From Tretioscincus oriximinensis (taxonomy: Eukaryota > Chordata > Lepidosauria > Squamata > Gymnophthalmidae), in the NCBI GenBank assembly GCA_022410635.1, contig JAJVDF010000219.1:713455-777454 (forward strand): a DNA stretch of 64,000 nucleotides, in the 5' to 3' direction. A program made the position numbers and the translations under genes. Shown here one piece after another: positions 1 to 64,000 of the stretch. Each line of letters begins with the position of its first letter. Within the stretch, counting starts at the first letter, position 1. The notes beneath the pieces were generated by a model that was not told where the DNA came from, did no database searches, and saw only the letters and a list, made by a program, of their open reading frames with translations.

Positions 1-292
1 ATTCGAATGGCATAGCCACTAAGAACCAGTCTTTCAACTGAGAGATCCAGTTTTGAGGCCCTGATTCAGACATGGAGAGGGATGAGCACTTTCTACTGGT
101 CTTCTGCTCCAGCCAACTCATTTATTCAAAAGAAAGTGAATTTGCAATCTATATTTCAATTAGATAACAGAGCACCACCATTAACCTGGTGGGGAAGATA
201 GATATAAGCCTTCAGGTGAAAATTAACCTTGTTGTAAGCTCCTTTAAGTCCCTTCAGGTGAGAGGGAAGAGTGAAGAAACAGATTCTTCATA
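1..292 (+). repeat. tRNA-derived SINE, family A, diverged copy
   Basis: This aligns along its length to the better copies at 19387 and 29338. It has a tRNA-like head (gccactaagaaccagtc), the block gagcactttctactggtctt, the block cctggtggggaagatagat and the end aagtcccttcaggtgag. It is probably truncated by the window edge. Confidence 0.65.
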
Positions 293-2723
293 TGTTGAAC
301 AGAATCCATAAAGCTTATAAGGATAGGGATTCTAGACCCTTTTTGCACTGGACTTTAATCCAAATTGTATTACAGAAAAGAATCTGTTATTCAATTGCAT
401 GCAAACTGGACCAGACCCTGAACTTCTTCAATAAAGACAATTAGATAAAGTCATAAAGGAATTGTACTATATCGGTGGGTTCTATCTGAGTTTAAAGAGA
501 TTTGATGCCATCATATTGCAATAATGTGTTTTATTTAATGTGACTATTAGTGTCCAGTATTCCATTTTACAAAATGGCCACCAAGTGTCTCTGGGTATTT
601 CTATTTTTTTTTTAAAAAAAAATTTACCCAAAGAACATAGTAACAAAACAGAACAGTAACCATTAAACAATCAGAGCACAATATATACAAACAACTTGTA
701 CCCCCCCCTCCTCTTACTGTCAGAAATATTTACAGTTCATCATCTTTTTTGTTCCTGTTAAGACTTNATTTGTAGCCAAAAACAGTCTGTAGACGAATTT
801 TCACTCCAAAACATCTTAACGGTGAAATCTTGTGCTTTCAACCTCTTCTCTCTCAGGTAATCAGATCTCATAAACTCGATCATATAGATTAAGCAATTGT
901 CCATTGTCCACTTTGACCTGTCCTTCCATCCCTGCACTATAACAAAGTCAAGCCTTCATCTGCTCCCAGCTCCCTACCATTGACATTTAGAAGCATCCTG
1001 CTTGTCTGTGCAACCTAAGAGTGGGACGTAGGCATCCATTAATTTTGTCTAAACCTTTTCTAAAGCAATCTGGAACATGGGACCTATTCAGAAGGCTCGG
1101 ATCATCTATTTGGAAGTAGTTGTATTTCAGTACATGCCATGATGTACTGCTGAAAATCCACTCCTGTGGGATCCCTATGCTAGACGTTTGGATAGAATCC
1201 ATTGATGTAGATGGCACTGATTCTGCCACGGTTGCTCATGGCCAGGATCCAGATGATGAATAAGGCAGGTAAGTGCACTAAGGCCCTTTTTTCATGTACT
1301 TTCTTTAAAACACTTTAGTCAATATGGATTAGTTTGATCTGGATTAGCTGTAGCCGCATATGCTTACGTTAAATAGCTTGATCCACGTTGGAATCTTGAT
1401 CAGTTCTGAGAAGAATGTGTGCCAGCATACAAATGTTAAATCATTGTTATACATGATGTTGGAGTCAATTACATGAAGAATCCAGTTCACATTTGCACTA
1501 TCTTCAAGGGCATCTCCAAAACTACCTCTGAAGGCAGCTTGGAAGGACAGCTCCAAAAGTGCTTCTGAAGGCAGCTCTGGTCTCTTTGGGTCCAAGATGC
1601 AGCAACAATATCATTTACATTTTACCATGTAGATCTGTCTATATCAGTGGTGGTTGGCCTCTGGGTTCGTGGGCTTCGGTGAACACTCAGAGATTAAAAT
1701 CAATAAAATCTCCTTTCATAGAGGAGCTGCCAACAAATCAAAAAGCTCCAGGCAGCTTTTTTTAATACAGAAAAGGGGTTGCCATTCCCAGAATCAATGG
1801 GAAGGCTGCCTAGGAGGGGCTACAGTCTCTCTCTTGGTTTCCGTAGAGGTGCCATTTAATATTGACATTCAACTTGCAGACTGAGAAAGAGACCAGTAAG
1901 TGCTGGAATGTGTCGTCCTCCCACTGCTTTCCTAACTTTGCTGAGGATGGAGGAACCTGCACACCCCCCCCCCAGCCCCAAACTGCACCAGCTACCACTG
2001 GTCTATATGCAAGATTGCCACTACTAATGTACCTTTAGTGGTGTTACAAAACATGCAGAGCATCTATATATGATCTACCAGCAATCNATTTTAGGAAGTT
2101 GTTACTAAAAACAGATTACTAAGTCTTTGCAAACCCTCCGTATTTATGTATGTTTATATAAAAAAGCATGCATTCTGATGCAAACTTTGCAGGATTGTAT
2201 GTATCATTTGGGGAAGAGAAAAAATCCATAGAAGCAGACATCTATATGAGCGATATTTGTTTTATCTTGAATTCTGGACAGTAGGAATCTCTGAAATACT
2301 CTCAAAGTGGAACATGCATTGAATTTGTCTCCAAATGCCTTTTGAGACCTAATAAGCTTACCACCAAAGCCACGTGTTTGCTGACCTTGCAAAGTCAAAA
2401 CCTAGCGGTCTTCTTTTTACTCTGAGCAACCTAATTCTTAGAGAAATCTTTTCAGACTGACCTTTCACCTTCCTGTTTGATTCGGTAGGCAAGCTCTAGC
2501 TGGTGCTTGCCTTTGGATGTATGCCGGCAGGCAGCTGGCTCCATTTTGACGTGAGGATCCAATCATCTTATCATCAGAGGTGTTGATTTCTAGCAAACAT
2601 TCACAATCTGTGCCCCTGCATTCTGCAGCAAGTGGAACCCCGTATGTTTTCAACATTATTTTTCTCTGTGCAGCATTTGGGATGGATTGGTAGAAATGAA
2701 ACTGCACCTTTGCATGAACGATG

Positions 2724-2885
2724 CTCACATCTGGGTCATATCTTGGGACAGAGCCTGGCCACTCACATGCCANTATAGGCTATGGCAGGCCCCATTCGNG
2801 GCCTGCCATAGCCTACACTAGCATGTAGATAGNAGGCTCCTATTGCAAGATATAGCCTAGAATAAGGCTCAGTGGGNACAGGGCC
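2724..2885. mobile_element. Harbinger-like MITE, copy 1
   Basis: This is related to the element at 25449-25628. It ends in the same terminus (aataaggctcagtgggnacagggcc) and has an internal palindrome in which ctatggcaggcccc mirrors ggcctgccatag. The left terminal repeat is degraded. Confidence 0.6.
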
Positions 2886-3769
2886 ATAAAGTGGTGAAAC
2901 TGGATGCTGAATTTTGTCATTGTGGAAAAATCCATAAGTCACAGGTGTGGTTGGAGTCACATTAACTTCAATGCTGCCTGCAAAAATCCATACCCCCACA
3001 TCCCCCAAAAGAAGATGTCTTCAACTGCTTTTACACAGATGCCTCTTTCTCGAAACCTCTCTCCAAATAGTACCATAGAAGAATGTTCAATACGAGACCA
3101 GCAAGAATCAAAAGCAACGCTGGCGATGTTGATCACATTTGTTAAAAAAGATTTGGGTCAAAAGACCATGCAGTATAGTACAGCTTAGTTCAGGGCTTTA
3201 GTAATAGAAGTGCATACTGTGAAACTATGAAATTCATGACATTTTCAGAGACGCATAGATACCTTCTATTTTAGCGCAATCCTGCCTTAGATCACAGAAA
3301 TTCCATTGGCTTAGGCTCAGGGTGTTGTTGCTTTGCAAACACGATCGAGCGGTTTTGTTTACGGGTAACGAGGATTTGTGGAGCTATGTTTGGAAGAAGG
3401 ATTGAAAGGTCAAATAGCATTGTTCTTTCTTCATTCATTCTTGGTACATGAATGCTTCACCCTCAGAGCATTGTTGAAGGGCAGGAGAGAGTGGGTGTTT
3501 AAAACACAATAAGCTGTTACAATGCACTATTTTATTGCTTTCAAACCCTATATTGTTTTTTATTTGCTCAACTTTTTTGGGGGGAAAAAACAATTTAAAG
3601 TAGACCCCATGAATTATGTGCTTTTCTACTGTACCAGAGACAATATTATGACTGACTGATTTAATAATTAGGTAAACTTAATTAATTAATTTGTTGCATT
3701 TTTCTACAGCCTGAGATGCGTCAATGCTGTTACCCATAACATCTTTTCCCAGTTTTCAGAACTCATTGG

Positions 3770-3915
3770 AAGAAACCCTGGTACTAGGAAAGATACCTTG
3801 GGCCAGTTGCAGTTCTTTAAAATTCTCTCAGCTCCACCTACTTTACAAAGTGTCTGTTGTGGAGAAAGTAACAAAAAACTCCCTGAGCCACTCTATGGTG
3901 TAATGGGAGTTATGA
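3770..3915 (+). repeat. SINE family B, internal fragment
   Basis: This shares accttgggccagt, ctctcagc.ccacctac and gtgtctgttgtggagaaag with the fuller copies at 11570 and 26460. Both the tRNA head and the AAATA tail are missing or badly diverged. Confidence 0.6.
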
Positions 3916-3934
3916 TCATCATCACTATTATTGA

Positions 3935-5190
3935 AAGCAGAGGGAAAAGGGGAAAGTTATGGATGAAATAAGAGTGTCATGGAAACAACAAACATGAACT
4001 TGGCCAGGTTTCAGGAAGCAGTGAAGGGCAGAGGGGTCTGGGGCATTATGGTCCATGGGGGTCACAAAGCATCATCAGTACCAAAGGAAATAAACCCTAA
4101 TTGCTGATTGAAAGGAAAAATTCCAAAGTTGAAACTTAAATACTTTAGCCCCATAATGAGAAGACAGGACTCACGGGAAAACATGTCAATGTTAGGATTG
4201 TTGGAAAGATGAATAAAGGGTGTCATGGAAGCAACAAACATGAACTTAGCCAGACCTTGGGAGGCAGTAGAGAACAAAGGGACCTGGTGTGTTCTAGCCC
4301 ATGGAGTCACCAGGAGTTAATATTAAAGAAAATCAACCTTAACTGTTCATTGGAAGGATAGTGATGTTGAAGCTTAAATTATTTGGTCACATAATGAAAA
4401 TATAGAACTCATCAGAAAAGACCTCAGTGCTGGCATAGATGGAAGACAGAGAAGGGAATGACTGAAGGTGAAATGGATCGTCATGTCAGCAACCAATGGG
4501 GTTTCCATAGACTTAGGCCGCATCCCCATTAAGGATATTTAGCGAGTTAGCAGCAACATCATGTAGAATTCGCCCCATTACCTCACGGAGGTGCAGCGAA
4601 CCACTCGCTAAAAAGGCTTGTGGTCCTAGTTTTTCTGTTAGCTCATTCAGTAATGTAAATTCAGGCTAGATGTAAAAAGCTCATTGGCTCTCGGCTCACT
4701 GAGAATACTGGGAATTGTAGTAAAATAAGCACAGCAATGACATATGGGGCATGTGATATCACAAAGTTACCAGGAAATGTTACGGAGAAACATGAAGCAG
4801 TGAAGAAAATTGGAGGTGAGTGGAGATTTAATAAAAATAGAGATATTAAGGTTGTAAAAAGGAAGCAGCCTTGGAAAGGCAGAGGAGATCAGTGGGACCT
4901 GACATGCTATGAACTTGGGGTCATCAAGATGTGATCAGTAAAAAAAAAAATGCAATTCCAAATGCAGTTACCCCTTGACTGTCCAAACCATGAAACTTTA
5001 ATCCTTTGGCCACATAATGAGAAGGCAGAACACATAATGAGAAAAGACCCTGATTCTGGGAAAGATGGAGGGCCAAAGGAGAAGGGGACGGCTGAGGATG
5101 TGATGGAGAGACAATACCATTGAAGCCCACATGGGGGACTGTGAGGGCTTAGAAGACATGACAGAACAACTGAACAACAACAATGACGTT
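3935..5190 (+). mobile_element. Tandem 3' ends of BovB (RTE) LINEs
   Basis: At least three diverged repeats of the BovB ORF2 C-terminus follow each other in the same direction. The second unit, near 4120-4315, reads as KLKYFSPIMRRQDS, then KGVMEATNMNLA and HGV. The last unit, near 4990-5180, carries SFGHIMRR, EKTLILGKMEGQRRRGRLRM and a gaacaacaacaa tail. The known BovB C-terminus has the same order (FGHxMRR, EKxxMLGKxEGxRRRGRxRMRW, HGVxKS). All copies are broken by stops and shifts. About 4513-4730 is unrelated inserted sequence. Confidence 0.7.
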
Positions 5191-5734
5191 CAGGAAATAG
5201 TTCAACCCAAAAAAGCAGTCAATGATTTTTTCAAAGTAATCAAGATGGCTGGACCCTTTATATCATGGGCATTCAACTAGATTTGAAAAAAAGATAGTTA
5301 ACTCATTTAATTTATTGGTAAATTATCTTATGATGAAGTTCAGAATAATTGCAAAGTCTGACATTCACATTATCACTATCATAATTACTTGCATTATAAT
5401 TGTTCTTTCAATGAGCACCCAGTAATTTAATAATAATAATAGAGATTATAAATAATTTAGTTAAAATTTGCTAGATCAGTCTCATTTACAAATGAGAACA
5501 TTAGTTTTTCTTTTTCTAGTCACCTTGAATTAGCCAGTTACAGTTGGTATTGGACAGAATTCTTCCCTCAGCCAAAAGCAGTCAATGAATTGCACCAAGA
5601 TTCTTTAACAGCAATTGGTAAAAAAGAAATGGAGCAAGAGGTTGTGGTTTCCCCAAAACACTGGAGTGTACAAATGGACATTGATTCAGTAGTACAATTG
5701 CAAGAAAAGAGTGATTCTACATTCACGTTGCTAA

Positions 5735-6358
5735 TTGCTTCACTATTCCGCAAACACTTCACGCTCTGGTAACTTCCAGGTTGGACTATTGCAACGCACT
5801 CTATATGGGGCTGCCCTTGAAAACGGTTCGGAAGCTGCAGCTGGTGCAGAATGCAGCCGCTAGACTGCTGACCGGAACAGCTGGCCGGACACACATCACG
5901 CTGGTCCTGAAAGAACTGCACTGGCTGCCAATTTGCTACCGAGCCCAATTCAAGGTATTAACTCTAACCTTTAAAGTCTTACATAACTTGGGCCCCAAAT
6001 ATCTAAAGGAACGCCTTCTCTCATATGAGCCTGCTCGTGCCCTAAGATCTGTAGGGGAGGCCCTCCTGACTTTACCACCACGCTCAGTGGCAGAAAGGGT
6101 GGGAACCCAGAATAGGGCCTTTTCTTCCAGACTATGGAAGTCTCCCCTTGAGGTGCGTCAATCACCATCTCTGTGCACTTTCAGAAAATGCTTAAAGGCG
6201 CACCTCTTTGGCCTGGCCTTTGTCTAGAAAACTACTATCTCCTCCCCATTTTTGGAAAAGGCTGTTTTTAATGTGTTAAAGTGATGGTTTTATTGTTAAC
6301 CGCCCTGAGACCTACGGGTATAGGGCGGTATAAAAATGTAAATAAATAAATAAATAAG
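5735..6358 (+). mobile_element. L2-like LINE, 3' part of ORF2 and 3' tail
   Basis: An open frame at 5781-6227 encodes the LINE RT C-terminal region: [51 protein letters not shown] and [14 protein letters not shown]. This is the classic L2/CR1-clade sequence. A short 3' UTR ends in cgccctgagacctacgggta, then tagggcggtataaa and an (AAAT)n tail. Only the 3' end was inserted. The frame is intact here, so this copy is relatively young. Confidence 0.85.
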
Positions 6359-6639
6359 GTGTACTTAAATTTACCTTCAACTTAATTTGCATGGGCTACA
6401 TTTAAGTGCACTATGCTTTGGAACCATTCTTGCAGGAAGTGCAAATTTCAGAATTCTCTATTTAACATGTCTCATGCTGTGTTTTCATCCCGACAGATAG
6501 GTTCAGGTAAATAAAACACAAAAAGCCTAGAATACAACAGTGATTAACAAAAGCTAAAAACTGGTCAATAAGCAGGCACACTTGGCTTTTTTTTAAAGGG
6601 AAAGATAATAAGTTCGACTAATTTTACGATCACCTCTGA

Positions 6640-6800
6640 GTTACAGTCTTTGAACTATTTCTTGCACCTGGGCTAGGAACACCTGCTTCATCCTGGAGAA
6701 GTGTGAAAGGCAGGAAATATTTCCCCCTAGTTGCCATATGGGAATGGTCCCCAGAGATCATTCTCTAAAGGTAAGTGCAAAAAACTCTTTTAAGTGTTCT
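6640..6800 (+). repeat. Interspersed repeat X, copy 1
   Basis: This shares aggcaggaaatatt, gggaatggt.cccagagatcattctc and aaggtaagtgcaaaa with 20895-21100 (opposite strand) and 57540-57740. It is probably a non-autonomous DNA transposon. No coding sequence was seen. Confidence 0.5.
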
Positions 6801-6839
6801 GATACTGCCTTTGCAACAACAGATCTAGAATGCTAATAA

Positions 6840-7160
6840 CTTAGCAGATAGGGTAGCTTACCTGGCCTATTAGCCATATCTGGAAAACATATCTAGCAGT
6901 GTCTGATTTAAAATAGAACNTTGCTTCCATTTGCATTTCATGATTGTTTCTTAATGGTCGGAGAAAGGAGCATGTAAGGTGAGATTTGCACTTCGACTGG
7001 GCAATAGTCCAAATGATTAGCAANAATAGAGAATTCTCATTAATCACTTCACTATTCTTCCAATCATTCCAAAATCAGTACTAAATTTGCCCTAATTGAG
7101 GCATCACAATCATTAAACATGTTTTAACAGGACACTTTTAGTGGCTTTTAAAGATGTGAT
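6840..7160 (+). repeat. Interspersed repeat Z, copy 1
   Basis: This is similar to 57300-57500 over blocks such as actgggcaatagtccaa.tgatta, cacttcac.attcttccaat and ttaaacatgttttaaca. It is next to repeat X in both places, so X and Z may be parts of one element. Confidence 0.45.
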
Positions 7161-8729
7161 CTGTTAGACTTAATCAGATGCCTTCTGGGTGAACCCTGAG
7201 ACCTAATATCATTTTACCTTGGTTTGAATTCCAGAAATGGGCATTCTTTATTTTTCATATGGGATAAAATAAAACAGGGAATGACTCGTTTTTTCAGCCC
7301 CTGTGCAGGTAAACTTCATAAGCAGAGAGGAAGGAAATGTAGCCAATGACAGAATAAGAACAATTGCTGTTGGTAAGTCCTCCACAAAGGACCATAAGTC
7401 AGGCAGATGGGTGGCCAATCAAGGGCAAGTGCCTGTTAGGAGGCATTGCAATATTTTGAGGTAGAAATATGTGATAGGTTGATTATTTTAAATGTTTGAA
7501 TGCCTAGGGTTGTGGTTTTTTTTTTTACCTCTACTTCCCAAAGCTGTTTTTTTCCTTCTATTTCCTCTTTTACACTGGTCTCCTAATAGCAACTATATGG
7601 CAGCTGGAAACCATTGGAACATGGACATTTTTTCCCTGCAAATACTATAGTATTAGCTGTAAAATCTGGAAACTTAATATTAACCACTAGTTTGGAAATA
7701 AAATTTGAGTTTAAAACAGGTTAAAGAAGACTATACTTGATTGTTATATAATTCATGTTCCATTAATTTGAATGACTGGATGGATCAATGGAAATTTTAT
7801 TGTATTGAATTTATTTTTAATTAATAAAGTGTTTAAAACTTTTTTAAAAAGGCAGGGTACAAATGCTAGACAAGATCCNCATCAATTGGGGTTCAGGTAT
7901 TCTCTGAAAATAAGATAAATAATGCATTTCTATATATTAAATATTCAAGATGTCCATTTTGCCTTATGAAGTGCTTTGTTCAAGTCATTCCTTTGCTTTC
8001 AAAAATTTGTGCCAAGTGGTATCTGATTCTGACGCGATAATAATTTGCATAGCTTAAGATTTTAATAAGGAGTTTTGAAACGAGGGCAGAAATTAAAATG
8101 AAAGTAACCTTTATTGCAAACAAATATAATTAACAAAACATATACAACTGGATTTTCCTACAAGGTCAACGTGCATCTCCCACAGAACTACCCAGCAGTC
8201 CTCCTTGCTGGGACCCCCAAAGTGCAAAGAGGACAATCAGTGCTTTGTTGACCAATGTGAAGATTTATTTGACAGTGACTGCCACACAGTCCTTTTGGGA
8301 AACATAAAAGAACCATACAAGAAGATAGAACATTTTTGTACNTTAGCCTGGGTTCACATTAAGAAATCAACAGGAACAGAGTATGGATTGCTTGATGTGT
8401 CCCCATCTAGCCTGCTGTGCTCCTTACCTGCCCTAAATGCACACCTGGTGTGAATCCCTTTAAATCACTGTGGATGCAGAAAGGCCTGGACCATACCCCT
8501 CGGTGTGATCGGACGGAAAAAAAAATCACACACAGAAAATATCCAGCTTGTCATCCAATTACAGTGAGGAGGAGCAATCTGGGCTGATTTGGTCCAAAAG
8601 CCTGCAGCTCCCTTCACTTCTGCCACATCTCCCCACAACAGACCTAAGGAACGGATTGGTTCGTGCAGATATGTGGTCGAAAAAGGCCTAAATCTAAACA
8701 TGCTGCTATATTTTTAGACAGATTGTTAG

Positions 8730-8735
8730 TTTAAT
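8730..8735 (-). promoter_or_regulatory. Candidate ATTAAA polyadenylation signal for IQCA1
   Basis: ATTAAA on the minus strand lies about 270 nt past the stop codon and is the nearest common poly(A) hexamer I found. AATAAA hexamers also occur further on, at 8269-8264 and 8115-8110. Which one is used cannot be told from sequence alone. Confidence 0.25.
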
Positions 8736-9002
8736 TTCATAAGATGTATTATTTTATCTCTTATTCAAGTCTCAAGGTAAGAGCCCTCCTATGAATTAAT
8801 ATTGAAAATTAGCAATCACTCATTTTGCTTGAAGGATTGTAGTGTCACACTGATGGCAACTGGGCTTTTCAGTGAACACTTTCAGATTTGGGCTGTTCTG
8901 GAACCAGAGATCTACGGTTTCAGGACCCCTCCTGCCATCCTCTCCATAGTCCCTCTTCACAACAGGAGAAGGTGCTGGGTATTAAAAGGACCTGAATTAA
9001 GG

Positions 9003-63319
<54,317 letters not shown>

Positions 63320-63489
63320 CTAGGGGAAAAACCAAAACCAAAATCAGCCCTGAAATAAGTAACAAATACTTTTGGTTTATTGAAAGATTGATTCTAATTT
63401 TATTATCAGATACGATTTTTAAAAAGTTTTAAGTCTTTGTTAACAGAATACAATCAATAAAATAATATTAAAAATATGCAATACAAAAT

Positions 63490-63760
63490 AGGCTGCCATC
63501 TACAGTCATGCCAATAGAAATCAATTGCCTGCAATGATCATTCTCACTGAAAATACCATGAGAAGTCTTGTCCCATCATCCAGCTAGTCTAAACAAGGGG
63601 CATCATGGTGCCTTGGTACCACTACAGAAAAAGTAGCGGCTTTTAGAATTCTTAAAGTGTTATGTGAAAACAGGATGTTAGCAAGCCATTGGAACACGGC
63701 CACATGCATATGTTAAGTAAGCCATTATGATTCTACAAGGTTTTTTTTTTAAAAAAAAAG
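63490..63760 (-). repeat. Interspersed repeat Y, copy 4
   Basis: The reverse complement contains forms of gccttgtagaatcataatgg, ccaaggcaccatgatgcccc and cattgcaggcaattgatttc, shared with the other Y copies. Confidence 0.45.
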
Positions 63761-64000
63761 TCTGGTTGCAATTTCAAAAACAATACAGGAATATTGTGGT
63801 GGTGGGATACTTTACAATAGCAGGAGAGAAGACAGTAAAAATGCAGTTGTCTACTCAGAAGCTGGACTATGCAAAGAACAACAGAAATAACTGTTCTAAA
63901 GGAATGGTCACAAATAGCGTTGTGATCCTCCCCCCTGCCATCGGCGCCAATTTAACAAAGATAAAAAATAGTTTCGCCTTTGTTAAAATTGCTCGGAAAG

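Overview
This is vertebrate nuclear DNA, most likely from a squamate reptile (lizard-like). It holds one split protein-coding gene with long introns in a sea of retroelements. The repeat mix points to a squamate: BovB, L1, an L2-like LINE and CR1 together, Penelope-like elements, mariner and Harbinger-like MITEs, and two tRNA-derived SINE families, one with a (TTC)n tail and one with an (AAATA)n tail. The species is inferred from repeats only.

The gene lies on the minus strand and is the orthologue of IQCA1 (IQ and AAA domain protein 1, also called DRC11), a subunit of the nexin-dynein regulatory complex of motile cilia. Thirteen coding exons can be read, from 63319 down to a stop codon at 9003. 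Their phases join across every intron but one. They encode 591 residues: the region after the IQ motif, a Lys-rich linker, a second Lys/Gly-rich segment, the AAA+ module and a Lys/Gly-rich C-terminus. The 5' exons (N-terminus and IQ motif) lie beyond 64000. One internal exon, expected between 39819 and 42156, was not found. Phase requires it, and its length must be one more than a multiple of three. Two introns use GC-AG rather than GT-AG borders.

Layout. 1-9002 is the 3' flank and UTR with SINE, MITE, tandem BovB 3' ends and an L2-like LINE. 9003-17765 holds the last four exons (C-terminus, AAA lid, sensor 1, Walker B). 17766-26878 is an intron with a Penelope-type palindrome and tandem CR1 3' ends. 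26879-34391 holds the Walker A exon and three upstream exons. 34392-47160 holds the linker exons plus CR1, mariner, an L1 with perfect target-site duplications and an assembly gap (43275-43869). 47161-63113 is a 16 kb intron full of L1, SINE and DNA-transposon remnants. 63114-63319 is the first exon in the window.

No second cellular gene, RNA gene or CRISPR array could be supported. Stretches not listed as features (for example 7170-8700, 9180-10950, 15660-17670, 18050-19380, 21100-22740, 45350-47070, 53630-55180, 59220-60980 and 61550-63110) are AT-rich intronic or flanking DNA in which I recognise no gene.
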